This document shows, piece after piece, positions 13,873 to 23,697 of a stretch of DNA of 64,000 nucleotides. Within the stretch, counting starts at the first letter, position 1; each line of letters begins with the position of its first letter. Below the pieces are notes generated by a model. That model was not told the DNA's origin. It did no database searches and worked only from the letters and a program-made list of their open reading frames with translations. Source of the stretch: Diphasiastrum complanatum (taxonomy: Eukaryota > Streptophyta > Lycopodiopsida > Lycopodiales > Lycopodiaceae); the NCBI GenBank assembly GCA_029204225.1, contig CM055114.1:13018144-13082143 (forward strand). Direction: 5' to 3'. Position numbers and translations under genes: made by a program.

Positions 13873-14484
13873 ACATATATATGTGACTCTATTGCTATTG
13901 TATTGTCTTCCCAGAGATCATAATCCTCCAAAAACAGCCGATCGCATCCGTCTCACCCACAACCTTTGCATGCAGCGACAATGAAGACCTTGAAAATGAC
14001 AAGAAACGAAAAACATGACAACGAAACAACGAATACCCTGAAATGGCAAGAAACGTGAAACGTGACGACGAAAGAGGAAACACGGATTGGAAGGCCACAT
14101 CAAAGGAAAATCCATGTGTCAACCTCTACATAATCAAGCACCTCACCCCAAATCCTAAAATGAAAATATATTAACAAAAAGTGAAAAAAAAGAAAAGGTA
14201 ATATGGAACTCAAAAACTAAAAAAATAGGCAATTTATTTTTAAATGCCACATGTCGTACTCACAAAAATCAAGGAAAATAAAAAAAAAACACATTTACAT
14301 ATGTCATTTGAATTACAATCAAAACACAATCAGGTCAATGTTTGAAATGAATGCTAAGTCCTCGTTGCAACCAAGGCAAAGCAAAAAAAAAGAGCGGGTT
14401 TCCTTTGGGCCTTCATCCAAGGTTCATTAAATGTAAAGGCGGGTCCCCTGAGTAGAAGACGCCGGCCTCCAGGCTGGAATAGAA
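13873..14484. other. AT-rich spacer between BAP31-like pseudogene and trihelix gene
   Basis: No gene was recognised. Base composition switches abruptly from AT-rich to GC-rich around 14,440-14,490, which marks the start of the trihelix promoter region. Confidence 0.4.
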
Positions 14485-15276
14485 ATAATTGCCGTCGGCG
14501 GTCGGCCAATCATTACAGAGGATGTGGCCCCGGTACCGAGGCTGGCCGGCAGGCGTAGGGGCGGTGGCGCCGCAGGCCGGGGCCCTTTCCACGTGTACAG
14601 TTATCGTCGTTTTTCCGCCTGGCCGTCGTTCTGTCTTAGCGACACGTCACGACCCAGGCCCGCGCCCTTGGATGCCACCCACAAGTCAGACCACCACGTG
14701 GATGACTCCCAATTATTGGATGAAAGACACGTGTCGAGATAATAACGTACGTGTAAGAATCCAACGGTGGCGAGCTGAAAAACGTTGCGTGCCAGTGATG
14801 GTGAGAAGGTGCGCTGGGGGCTTGATGGCGCCACGGTCGGATTTTCTAGGGAGGGGTAGGGTTATGCCACGTGGTGAATTTGGACGGATGAGAGGGGTCC
14901 AGGTGGTGGTGGGACGCGTGGCGGAGATCGAAGTGGGAGAGACGGTGGCTGGAGGGGGTCGCTCGCCGGCCTCGGTCTTGGAGAGCGATTTGCTGTTTGT
15001 TTGTTTCTCTTTGTTTCAGGCCTCGGCTTCTCCGTCGTCTCGCCTTCGCCAGCAGCAGCAGAGCAGACGAGGCGCTCTCCCTCCGACCATAATCGCCATT
15101 TTTCTTCGAGCGGCTTCATTTACTCTCTCTCTCTCTCTCTCTCTCTCTTTCAGTTCCGATCTCGGCATCCTCGTCGGTGCTCCTCGTCAGCGCAGGCGAG
15201 GAGCAATCGCAGCAGCAGCGCTGCAGGGACAAGTACTTCCACCGTCTGCTCTGCTGCTCCACGCTTCAGACCGGCT
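14485..15276 (+). promoter_or_regulatory. GC-rich promoter / 5' leader of trihelix gene with four G-boxes
   Basis: Perfect CACGTG cores lie at 14,590-14,595, 14,695-14,700, 14,728-14,733 (inside the palindrome GACACGTGTC) and 14,868-14,873 (CCACGTGG). ACGT-containing relatives lie near 14,643 and 14,746. G-boxes/ABREs are bound by bZIP and bHLH factors in light and abscisic-acid responses. A CT tract at 15,122-15,149 is typical of plant 5' leaders. No obvious TATA box was seen close to a start site. The long open frames over this region have no ATG-supported conserved sequence, so I treat it as non-coding. Confidence 0.6.
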
Positions 15277-16317
15277 ATGGATTTTGAGCTTCACCATCAC
15301 CAACAGCAGCACCCCCAGCACCCTCACCCTCAGCAGCACGCTTCAACCTCCGAGGCCACATCGCATCTCCACCCGCACCCTTACCCCCAGCAGCAGCAGC
15401 AGCAGAGCAACCATACCCTAACCCTATCTCTGCCCATTCATTCTGCCTCCAACGCAATCCCCCCCTCTCCGGCCAAGCCCTCGCCCTCGCCCGCAGCCGG
15501 GGAGAGCGAGCGCATCGGCGGAGGGCATGGCAGGGATGATTGCTGGAGTGAGGGCGCTACCTTCACTCTGATTGATGCCTGGGGGGAGCGGTACCTGGAG
15601 CTGAACCGCGGGAATCTGAAGCAGAAGCACTGGCAGGATGTGGCGGATGCCGTGAACCGGCGTGAGAGTGGTGGCAAGGCGTTCAAGACGGATGTGCAGT
15701 GTAAGAATCGGTTGGATACTCTCAAGAAAAAGTATAAGCTGGAGAAGAGCAGGATCGCCTCTGAGGGCAGCAGCCGATGGCCGTTTCTGTCCAAGCTTGA
15801 GGAGCTGATTGGATCATCCAAAAAGGGCAAAATTCCCCAGCAGCAGCAGCAGCAACAGCAGCAGCTGCCGCCTCCATCCAAGCTGAAGATCGAGGAGAAA
15901 AAGGCTGAGGAAGATGCGAATGAGATCAAACCATTTCCTCATATGCATAACAACAAGGCTTCGACTAGCAGCAAGGATAGAGGGAGCGCGGGCACCACAG
16001 ACAGCTCTCTTCATGGCACTGGCAATGTTCAGGACGGCAGAAGCGCCAAGAAACGGAAGTGGAAAGACAGCCCTTTCAAGGATCTGGCCAGGGCCATCAT
16101 CAAATTTGGGGAAGTTTATGACAAAATTGAAAGCGCCAAGCAACAGCAATTGCTGGAACTAGAAAAGCAACGCATGGAGTTTACAAAGGATCTTGAATTG
16201 CAAAGAATGCAACTATTTATGCAAACTCAAGTGGAGCTCGCTAAAATGAAATATAGTAAACACGGAAGTACAGGTATACTTTCCAGCAAGCTGCCGTTTT
16301 TTCCATTGTTGCCCTAA
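15277..16317 (+). CDS. trihelix transcription factor, SIP1 clade (ASIL/ENAP-like)
   Basis: This is a nuclear DNA-binding protein of 346 residues. The start chosen is the ATG at 15,277 (MDFELHHHQQQ): the frame is open upstream to about 15,001 but has no other ATG. Domains in order: His/Gln/Pro-rich low-complexity N-terminus (1-60); Ser/Pro linker (60-85); trihelix domain (about 88-179) with DDCWSEGATFTLIDAWGERY, LKQKHWQDVADAVNRR, TDVQCKNRLDTLKKKYK and RWPFLSKLEELI (Trp at 90, 102, 119 and 168); a poly-Gln run (188-196); a nuclear localisation signal KKRKWK (258-263); and a C-terminal amphipathic coiled-coil (about 270-327, ELEKQRMEFTKDLELQRMQL). Such factors bind GT-type promoter elements and often act as repressors in the seed-to-seedling transition or in ethylene signalling. 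The last 16 residues are uncertain: a consensus donor (ACAG/GTATAC) at 16,274 could splice to an exon near 16,495. Gene CAG/CTG content contrasts strongly with the surrounding AT-rich DNA. Confidence 0.9.
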   Translation: MDFELHHHQQQHPQHPHPQQHASTSEATSHLHPHPYPQQQQQQSNHTLTLSLPIHSASNAIPPSPAKPSPSPAAGESERIGGGHGRDDCWSEGATFTLIDAWGERYLELNRGNLKQKHWQDVADAVNRRESGGKAFKTDVQCKNRLDTLKKKYKLEKSRIASEGSSRWPFLSKLEELIGSSKKGKIPQQQQQQQQQLPPPSKLKIEEKKAEEDANEIKPFPHMHNNKASTSSKDRGSAGTTDSSLHGTGNVQDGRSAKKRKWKDSPFKDLARAIIKFGEVYDKIESAKQQQLLELEKQRMEFTKDLELQRMQLFMQTQVELAKMKYSKHGSTGILSSKLPFFPLLP

Positions 16318-16860
16318 GAGATCAGGTTACATTCTCAGGTCGTAAATTCTGTGGGTTTACTTTATCCTAGTGGTAGTTTGGATAAATCATGAAATTCCCA
16401 TACATGTTTTCTATGTTCTTCGTTTATTTGCTAGTGTTAGATCTTTATTCGAACAATTTGATAGGCCAATTTCTTTCATTTGATGTTTCTGGCAGCATCT
16501 GAGCTAGTATCGTATGCTTATGGCTTTGTGTATCCGATTCTTGCTTGCAGTGGCTTTGGATCTTCTATCAAGTATTTAGGTCTCAGCTTTGTTGACTTCT
16601 ATGCATGCCTGCTTCTATGATTCTTTAGTGTAGGTAAAGGCCTGGGCGCAGGTGATAACCCTGCCTACTTGCCCTAGTGCAGGGGGGCTGATATTCCAGA
16701 ATGGCCTTTTTGGAGAGTAGAAACCTCGTGTATTTATGTTTTGCTGCTTTTATACTTTGATTGACTCTCGTATAATGAGGAAAAATGCCCATGGGATTTA
16801 TGCCCATGAAGCTCTTTTTACTAGAAACACAATAGCCTTTATGGGCATAAAGCATAATCA
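16318..16860 (+). other. 3' flank of trihelix gene, possible alternative last exon
   Basis: After the TAA the sequence is T-rich and non-conserved. An acceptor-like tttctggcag ends at 16,494 and would continue the trihelix frame for about 40 codons if the donor at 16,274 is used. I cannot judge which form is real. Confidence 0.35.
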
Positions 16861-17005
16861 TGGGGAAACGTATTTCCCTAACATTTGTCATGGAGAAACA
16901 CGTTCTCCCTACTTTAGATTTCCCAAATGGGGGAAATGCACTGGGTAAACATATTGGGGAAATCTAATGGGTATCACATTAGGGAAACATTTCCCATGTG
17001 GGGAA
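16861..17005. repeat. cluster of short GGGAAA/TTTCCC hairpins
   Basis: Four small inverted repeats stand in a row: ggggaaacgtatttccc (about 16,861), ggagaaacacgttctcc (about 16,891), atttcccaaatgggggaaat (about 16,918) and gggaaacatttccc (about 16,983). The surrounding 16,785-17,000 repeats the words atgcccatg and atgggcat. This is probably the interior of an unclassified repeat. Confidence 0.5.
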
Positions 17006-18039
17006 AGCCATTTTATCGTAAGAGAAGGCATAACATCTTTTTTGGGCCAAATTTGACCTTTTTTCTAGCAAATTTTGGGAGTCTTGTTGATTATCTTCAA
17101 CACAATTTCTCTCCATTGCAATGTGAATTACTTTCTCCCTTTCTTCAACATGCACTATTATAAATGTGTTGTAGCACTTTGCTTTTGTGATGAGTTGGCA
17201 TTTCTGAATTCTTGTTTCCTATTTCTTGGGTGGTATACATTCTTTAAAACTGCAATGTGGACCTTTTTTTGGCTACCCCTACCGCCCTTAGGGTAGGAGT
17301 TCATAAACTTATCATGGCCATCAACGATCACCCGAGCCTTTATAGAGCGTAAATATCTAGTTTAAATTGTTTTTTGGTTTTCAATACATTGATTGACACA
17401 TGGGACAAAAAGCCTATGTGGCTTTATGCCCTTATGCCCATACATTTATTTTTGCCAAAAAGTCCATGAGCATGAACCCCAATTTTGCTAGTTTCCTAGA
17501 ACACCCTTGGGCAATCATGGGTAAAAGTTCATACCCAAGTACACACAAGCATGAGCATTCAAAAGTTTATTCCTAAATACACAAGTAGGGCAATCATGCC
17601 CTAGAAAGCCCTTTAAATTGAACTATGAAAGTTCCACCAAGTTTTAATGTGATTGAAAGTCTCAAAGTAGGCCTTTGTGGACAGAGCATTCTTTAGGTCA
17701 TGTTGGAAGACAAAATATCTTTGTCCTGATTGAAGGAGTTCACTTGTGATAGACTTCATCATGACGGGGAGATGTGTGTTTTTCCTTCAAATGAAATATA
17801 CAAGTAGGTTTTGAGTTTTTTGAAAATATTTTTAACTTCTTATGAAAAGGAGGAGATTGACTCCATTCTTCTCAGCTTGGGGGAAAATTGAGTTTAACTT
17901 TCCTCATTCAACTCGCTAGTTGTAGATTACATCATTCATCATACATTTGGATTCTTATGAAACTAATCAAAAGCTTGCACATGATCAATGATGATCAAGC
18001 AACACGTGTGAGCAACAAGCACACTGTCATAGGACCCTA
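17006..18039. other. intergenic, no gene recognised
   Basis: AT-rich sequence with short random ORFs. Words such as atgcccttatgccca at 17,428-17,442 echo the block near 16,790, suggesting both belong to one old repeat. Nothing else is supported. Confidence 0.4.
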
Positions 18040-18345
18040 AAGCAAGGGAGCGTTAGGAAAGCATGCAACACGATTGGAAATACAAACAACAAAGGACAAG
18101 AGCAAAAAGCGTAATCTTCGTGTCGATGTGCGATACTTTATAATCAGGAGTAGTAGATATCAAGAAGGTTTCATTAAGGAGCCAAGAAAGGCCTTGCATC
18201 TCATATATATGGTTGCATCCTGGCCACCACCAAGATGTGGCCACCTAGCGGCCACAATTAACCAACTTCTACCTCACATGACAACTTTCTAACTAACTGA
18301 TATTTTGGTTACTGGTTACATGTGAATTCCTCAAGTCTCTTTAAT
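18040..18345 (-). repeat. 3' LTR (part) of copia A with TATA box
   Basis: This lies directly downstream, on the minus strand, of the copia A RNase H tail. On the minus strand a purine-rich ttggggattaaagag precedes it, and a catatatatgag TATA-like box is at about 18,199-18,210. The exact ends are not defined because no second copy is in the window. Confidence 0.45.
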
Positions 18346-18960
18346 CCCCAACTCAATTCACATACTACTTGCCATTGATTTTGCTGATCCCCACGAAGCG
18401 CTTCAGTTTGAGAAGCTTATCGTTTCCCAACGCTTTGGTCATAAATTATAATGTCAGCTACCATGCCATCATGTCAGCTACCTTGCCATCAGTTCTCCAG
18501 TAGGCCAAGTTCATGTTTCCTGAATGCACCATTTCCTTCACGAAGTAATACAGCAACTCGATGTGCTTGCTGCTCATTTGAAACCCCCCAATCCTGCAAA
18601 GAATCATAGATTGTTGATTATCCATGTAAATGGTAAAGCATGACAGATCCACCTTAATTAAGTTTAGATTTGTCATCCAAGTGTATTCTCTATCCACTTG
18701 ACGCAGTCCAAGAGTTCTGCCACAAAGCTATTGATTTCTGCTTTGTACTGCTCCAAGTTACCGTAACCCTTGATAGAGTGAAAGCGTACCCACTTGTAGA
18801 CCTTTTCTCATGTGAGTTGCCTGGCCAGTCTGAGTCTATAGTCGATATACTTACAACGCGCAGAACTAGGAGCGATGGTATCATCTCATTCATGACGCAT
18901 TTATGCGATCAGCTCAATCTGAATATTCTTGTGATCAAAAACTCATTTACATCTGTCAAC
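18346..18960 (-). pseudogene. copia A: RNase H C-terminal region
   Basis: Minus-strand frames give hallmark copia RNase H words in order: a DSDWPGN-type strand, EKRSTSGYAF, VTWSSTKQKSIAL, then IYMDNQQSM, MSSKHIELLYYFVKE, AYWRTDGKVAD and a short tail. Frames change several times and the central AEAEY-type segment is degraded. This is the 3' part of the element whose integrase and RT lie at 25.58-27.25 kb; copia B separates them. Confidence 0.75.
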
Positions 18961-19239
18961 ACACACTTAGGCGCCAACAGGTGGCAGCTACCTCAGAGAG
19001 CATATATGGATTTTTCAAAAACAGCAAATTGAAACATATTTTTGGATCTTGATAATGCCAGCAAATATGATATCCACCCATTACCTAGTTCTCAAAAAAC
19101 TATTGTAAATTACAAATTTACCCATTCCTTCAAAAAAGTTAATGAACTTCCTATATGGAAGGCAGCTGATTCCAGACATATAAAACCAAAATCATAGCCT
19201 CTCATCACTAGAAATTTCAGTTTAAAATGTCTGCTTAAT

Positions 19240-19388
19240 TTGAGTCCAAGTTCCATTGGGGTATTGGTAGAATTGCCAATTTTCATAGGAGATTTCTTTG
19301 GCAGTTACATATCTGCATTGGTGCAGACTCATGATTTACTTTACTCTTATCTCTTTCAATCTCTATCCCTAGGCAATAATGTAGATCA
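19240..19388 (-). pseudogene. copia A: RT C-terminal remnant at the insertion junction
   Basis: The minus strand just left of copia B encodes the continuation of the RT motif (LHYCLGIEIERD). Its beginning (SEFKMKDL) lies at 25,579-25,650 on the other side of copia B. The two halves are in register across the CCTAG target duplication. Confidence 0.75.
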
Positions 19389-19393
19389 CCTAG

Positions 19394-19759
19394 TGTCAGA
19401 ATTTGATGCTCAAATTCTAGATAGGAGTGAACTAATCATAGTAGCACTCACACATACAAATCAAGATCAACATAAGAGGCTAAAGGGAGATTAATAGAAG
19501 AATGAGCATAGCTCCCTAGAATGGAACGATTTGAGGTGGGGCGCCAACCCTCCTTATATAAAAGCGATCACTATAGTTGTTTTTTATTTTGGGTAAAGAC
19601 CCTTATTGTTTTTCGAAGTGTAAAACCATGTTCTAATCTAGAACTAGTGCACCCTCCTACATGCAAGACTATTTTAGGACTTGAATATACTAAAAATAAA
19701 AATGGCCCCTATAATAGCTCACAGGCATGGCCAAACCAACATCAAGGTGCAAATAAACA
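19394..19759 (-). repeat. copia B 3' LTR
   Basis: Starts TGTCAGAATTTGATGCTC. It aligns along its length with the right LTR: shared words are attctagataggagtgaac, aatagaagaatgagcatag, tccttatata, gttctaatctagaactagtg and ggtgcaaataaaca. It is shorter than the right copy, mainly through a gap after the TATATA region and loss of the outermost 13 bases. Confidence 0.85.
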
Positions 19760-19766
19760 TGTTTAC
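19759..19766. repeat. 8 bp target duplication (left) of hAT element 1
   Basis: ATGTTTAC, repeated exactly at 20,343-20,350. Confidence 0.8.
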
Positions 19767-20342
19767 TAGTGTTTCCACGAACCGCGGTTCGTTGGCGAAC
19801 GAACCGCGATTCGTCAAAGAATCGGACCCAGAAAAAAACTGTTCTTTGATTCTGAACGATTCTTTGATTGTGAGATTCACGATTCTTTATTTTGGCTTGC
19901 CAACGTTATAATTTTTATTCAAATGTTTACCTAGTATATTGTGTGATGGATCATGAATAAATCATAAATTACAATGTTAAGTGGAAGTTGGAGCATGCAA
20001 TCTAGTTTGTGAGGCTTGAAATGTGCCATTCAACCTTGTTGTGCGCACTTGTGATTCTGTGAATGCTGAATTCTGATATGGTTTCGGGCTTCAGCTTTCT
20101 ACCAGCAGTAGTGAACTTTGAAATGTATGTTTTCAATAGCAATCTAACATCTATAAGATTTTAGACACATTGTAGACATTATACATAATACATTAGATAT
20201 TTTTTTAGCATTATTTTAAAAAAAATGCAATTTTTTTTTTGACGATTCTTTTTAATTCTTTTGGAAGGGACTCGGTTTAGAACCACGATTCATGTCGATT
20301 CATCCGATTCTGAAAAGGTCGATTTTGTGTGTGGAAACACTA
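19767..20342. mobile_element. non-autonomous hAT element 1 (576 bp)
   Basis: Terminal inverted repeats TAGTGTTTCCAC and GTGGAAACACTA (12 bp, perfect) are flanked by an 8 bp target duplication ATGTTTAC, the size hAT transposases make. The first 60 bp are rich in gaaccgcggttcg palindromes. There is no transposase coding sequence. It sits between the copia B RNase H tail and the copia B 3' LTR. Confidence 0.88.
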
Positions 20343-20350
20343 ATGTTTAC

Positions 20351-20530
20351 TTTGTTATCTGTTACTTCTAGAAGTTCTCTAAACTTCTTAAAACTTTTCT
20401 TTGCCAAGTCCTTTGGTGAAGATACCTGCAACTTGCTCTTCTGTAGGCCAATAAATAGGCTCCGGTTCACCACTTTGAATCTTTTCTTTGATGAAGTGTT
20501 GTTGTACTTTGATGGATCAATCATCAATCA
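20351..20530 (-). pseudogene. copia B: RNase H C-terminus
   Basis: The minus strand encodes the tail of a copia polyprotein: FIKEKIQSGEPEPIYWPTE, then AGIFTKGLGKE and a KKFRELLEVTD-type end in an adjacent frame. It is the expected last coding segment before the 3' LTR. Confidence 0.75.
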
Positions 20531-21110
20531 AGAATCAACATTGGATACTTGCTTTTGATATGTGAGATCGTAGATGATAGATCTATCATCTTGATTGATA
20601 GGGTTGAGTGTGGGCATTGTGAGAGGGTTAGTGTCATTGTTGTTGGAACTTGGTGGGTTGGAGTTAGACCACCGGTCGCCATGACCATGCCAGCATCACA
20701 GCAGCCACCTGAGAGGAGAGGTTGAAGGGGCCGCACGACACAACTAGGGGGTAGGGACTACTATGTGTCCACCTTTGCCCCCAGAGCCATGGTAGAGGCA
20801 GAGGTTGCAGTTCGACACTTGCGATCTGCCATTTCATCTGGCTAGGACCCCCCGACGCGGTGGCTGCAGTGAGTGCTATTGGGCAGGTGTGGTTGGGGCT
20901 GTCTTTTGAGCATCTTAGCATGAAGGGACTTCTTGATGAGCGGGCTTCTATTGATCAGCAATGTTAAATGTTTAATGAGTATTCAATGATCAATCCAGAT
21001 TCCATTTAACACTAATAAAACTAGTCATAAGGTTTAGTTTGAGTGTGAAAGTACCAGTCACCAATCTTGAATATGGATGGTTCACTTGAATTTCATGCAT
21101 ATTGCATTGT
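20531..21110. other. unrecognised DNA upstream of hAT transposase relic
   Basis: GC-richer than its surroundings at 20,650-20,900. It probably includes the decayed N-terminal half of the hAT transposase below, but no zinc-finger BED or DUF659 motif could be read with confidence. Confidence 0.35.
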
Positions 21111-21114
21111 ATGA

Positions 21115-21810
21115 TTGTACACAATTTTGTTGCCATGGGTAGGCTCTTAATGAGACCTACCCCCACATCTTTTGGACACCTTGTGCTGCGCATTGCCTGG
21201 ACTTGTTGGTCGAGGATGTAGCTAAGATACCATGGATCTTGGAGGTGCTGCGCACGGGACGGTCCTTGGTGAGATTCATCACCAGGAGGCCAAGGGCCTT
21301 GGCCATGTTCAGGAGACACTCCACCTTGGATGTCTTGAGACCTACCCCCACCAGGTATGCAACTCAAATTTCGATGCACAGTGATTGTTAATTAGAATTT
21401 AGAATTTACTATTTAGTAATCGCTATTGTAGTTTGTGAGCTTTGAGCACTAAACTCTAATGCAAAGTCTGTTACTCTGGAATATTCAGGTTTGCATTTAT
21501 GTTTTTGGTCATGGAACGACCGTTGAAAGTTCATATGAGCTTGAGGCAGATGGTTGTTTCTAATGCGTTCTCGCAGTGGGGGCCGTCACAGTAGCCGAAG
21601 GGTAGGAGATTTGAGCAGACCATTATGTCGACTGCATTTTGGGATGAGGTCCGATCCATTGTCGCGGGCCTGCAGCCTATCTACACAGTCTTGCGCCTTA
21701 CAGATCGAGAGGGTTGCACATTAGGCCTATTATATGAGGTCATGGATAGGTTAGGCGAGTAGCTGCATCTTTGCACTGCCATTAGCCTAGAGAGGTATAC
21801 CGCTTACTAT
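21115..21810 (+). pseudogene. hAT transposase relic (DUF659 / RNase H-like fold region)
   Basis: The plus strand reads HIFWTPCAAHCLDLLVEDVA, then GRSLVRFITRRPRALAMFR and LDVLRPTPTRYATQ, the typical block following DUF659 in plant hAT transposases. A 130 bp intron-like gap (donor near 21,355, acceptor CAG near 21,489) leads to a second block with FSQWGPS, STAFWDEVRSIVAGLQPIY and VLRLTDREGCTLGLLYEVMDR. Stops and a missing C-terminal dimerisation domain make it inactive. It is a candidate past source of transposase for nearby non-autonomous hAT elements, but no link is shown. Confidence 0.8.
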
Positions 21811-22002
21811 GTTGTCCTATTGCACTGCTTGATACATACTACTTACTACTGTTTGAAATTTGAAATTTGAATTGATGAATCTTGATCCCTTGGTTGAGTT
21901 CTCAGTTTTCAATTATCCAGATTCCCATATCTAGTTTTGTGCAATGTGGCTGACTAGTGACTCCTGAGGGCTCATCATTAAATCATTTAACATTCAAATG
22001 TA
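21811..22002. other. non-coding junction between hAT relic and copia B integrase
   Basis: AT-rich, with no motif seen. Copia B coding for the rest of integrase and the RT is absent here, so a deletion accompanied or preceded the hAT insertion. Confidence 0.35.
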
Positions 22003-22524
22003 TTAATTTATCTTGCAAGCTTGAGGAAGTCCAGTGTTTGGCAGAGCAAGTGGGAGTGTTTTCACCAGCCTTTGCATGCCATGGCTCATATACTCCGTCC
22101 ACTTTTGAGATGTGAGGAGCAATACCGTGATAGGGAGCTTAGGGATGGCTGGAATGCCTATGTCTCCTGAGTTTATCATGATGTACACAAGCAAGATAAG
22201 TTGCTGGATGACCTCAATATATTCAGGAATGAGACCTGAACCGACATGTAATGTAATCTTGAATCTGGCTATCTGTTTCTTCTCCACCTGTGTCTTAAGT
22301 GAAATACTTGAATGCCTCACCCTTATTCTCAAGAAGATATACCCACATCTTTCTAGAATAATCATCAATAAACACTATAAAGTAACTTCCTCCCCCATAA
22401 GACTGAGTTTTCATAGCACCACACAAATCTGTAATTTTGTATGAACAAGTTCTAGAACATTGCTCGCCTTGAAAGTACTAGACAAAAAGTTCTTTATATG
22501 ATGTTTCCCTAAAACAAAATTTGT
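22003..22524 (-). pseudogene. copia B: integrase N-terminal and core start
   Basis: Minus-strand frames give the zinc-binding tail and core of a copia integrase: a KHHIKNFLSSTFKASNVLEL segment, DLCGAMKTQSYGGGSYFIVF, then IDDYSRKMWVYLLENKGEAF. Downstream the frame is lost. Insertion of hAT element 2 lies immediately upstream at 22,533-22,733. Confidence 0.75.
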
Positions 22525-22741
22525 GATTAGAACAATGTTTCACGACTCGGCGATTCGAACAAGGAATTGTGGTTCGAATCGGTCCGATTTGAATCCGAGA
22601 CCTGTTCGAATCGGTTACCATTTAAAAAAAAATTCAAATTGGCCTCGAAAGTGAAAAAATGTTTGAATTGGCCAATTTGAACCTGACCTGGCCGGGTCGA
22701 ATCGGCCGATTCGAACCGGTCCATAAAACATTGGATTAGAA
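22525..22741. mobile_element. non-autonomous hAT element 2 (201 bp) with GATTAGAA duplications
   Basis: Element 22,533-22,733 begins CAATGTTT and ends AAACATTG (8 bp perfect inverted repeats). GATTAGAA occurs at 22,525-22,532 and at 22,734-22,741. The interior is packed with ggttcgaatcgg/ccgattcgaa words. Without it the copia B reading frame would be continuous. Confidence 0.85.
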
Positions 22742-22823
22742 ACAACTTGAGGTAAACCAATAACCATATTGTATTGTCTCAAGGTTTATAGACTTTTGTA
22801 ATTTAGATGTCTAAACCTTTTGT
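22742..22823 (-). pseudogene. copia B: GAG-pre-integrase segment between two hAT insertions
   Basis: The minus strand encodes HKRFRHLNYKSL and QYNMVIGLPQVV, the conserved pre-integrase motif (H.R.GH.N...L). It is bounded by hAT element 3 on one side and element 2 on the other. Confidence 0.7.
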
Positions 22824-23697
22824 GCCATAACCGGTGTTTAGATACCCTGTTTGACCGGCCGATTCGATGGTACAAACCACGTTTAAATCGGGCAGGCCAA
22901 GTTCGAACCTTAGTTATTGAAAATTTGATTCTTTTCGAGGATAAATCATGATTCGCATTACATAAACAGTAATAAGGTAAGTTGGGGACGTTTATAAAGC
23001 TAGCATGAATGCATCAGTTAGTTTGGTCTTCTCACAATCAACCTTCAAACCTTTCTGCCTCCCATATAAGTACACTACACAAGCCAACAATGTTTCATAA
23101 TTCATTGTAGCTGGGGCCCCGCTTTGAAGTTTGGATGTGGATATTGTATATTAGAGTGGAGACCAAAATCTCCCCTAGACGAGTCACGACAAAATATTGT
23201 ATCACCGACTCCCAAGTCTCCAACTCAGTCATAAACTTTAAAGATTGAACAATGTAGGTGAGAGTGAGCATTCTTGTTTCAAAATTCACACCTATAGTAT
23301 TTATTGATGATCCATCTTGAATAAATATTCGTGAGAATTGATATCTAAAATGTCCTATCACCCTCTTGTTTATATCCATAATTGCCCCAAATTTGTGTGA
23401 CATGTCTAGTGAAAAGTGGAGATCTCTCAACCTCTGGAAAAGCATATGTTATGGAATAGAATCAAAACCGAGGGCTCGCCAGATATTTACAAGTTACAAA
23501 ACAACAACATACCTCCACCCTAGTCGTTGCCTCCTCAATGATGGTAGTATGAACAACCTTCTAGCAGATTCATTGATAGCCCTTTTCTTCAAAAGAGGCA
23601 AACAATTTTTTAGCAGACAGCGGTTTGAACCGAACCGTGATTTGAACCGGGCCGGTTCGTGGTTCGAACTGTGATGCGAGCAAACATTGGCCATAAC
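22824..23697. mobile_element. non-autonomous hAT element 3 (858 bp) with GCCATAAC duplications
   Basis: GCCATAAC stands at 22,824-22,831 and 23,690-23,697. The element 22,832-23,689 has imperfect ends CGGTGTTT and AAACATTG (6 of 8 pair) and GGTTCG-rich subterminal DNA at both ends, as in elements 1 and 2. The interior has an unidentified 116-codon minus-strand open frame (23,095-23,445), with no transposase motif. The copia B pre-integrase coding sequence resumes exactly on the other side. Confidence 0.8.

Noticed and set aside
15001-15276. Longer N-terminus for the trihelix protein
   Set aside because: The upstream in-frame extension begins at a TTG, has no ATG and is Ser-rich leader sequence. 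The ATG at 15,277 is the first credible start.
14489-15421. 310-codon open frame over the trihelix promoter, and minus-strand frames opposite it
   Set aside because: No conserved motif; openness is due to high GC content. It overlaps the trihelix start in another frame.
15438-16149. Minus-strand ORFs with poly-Cys or poly-Leu
   Set aside because: Shadows of the CAG/Gln repeats of the trihelix gene.
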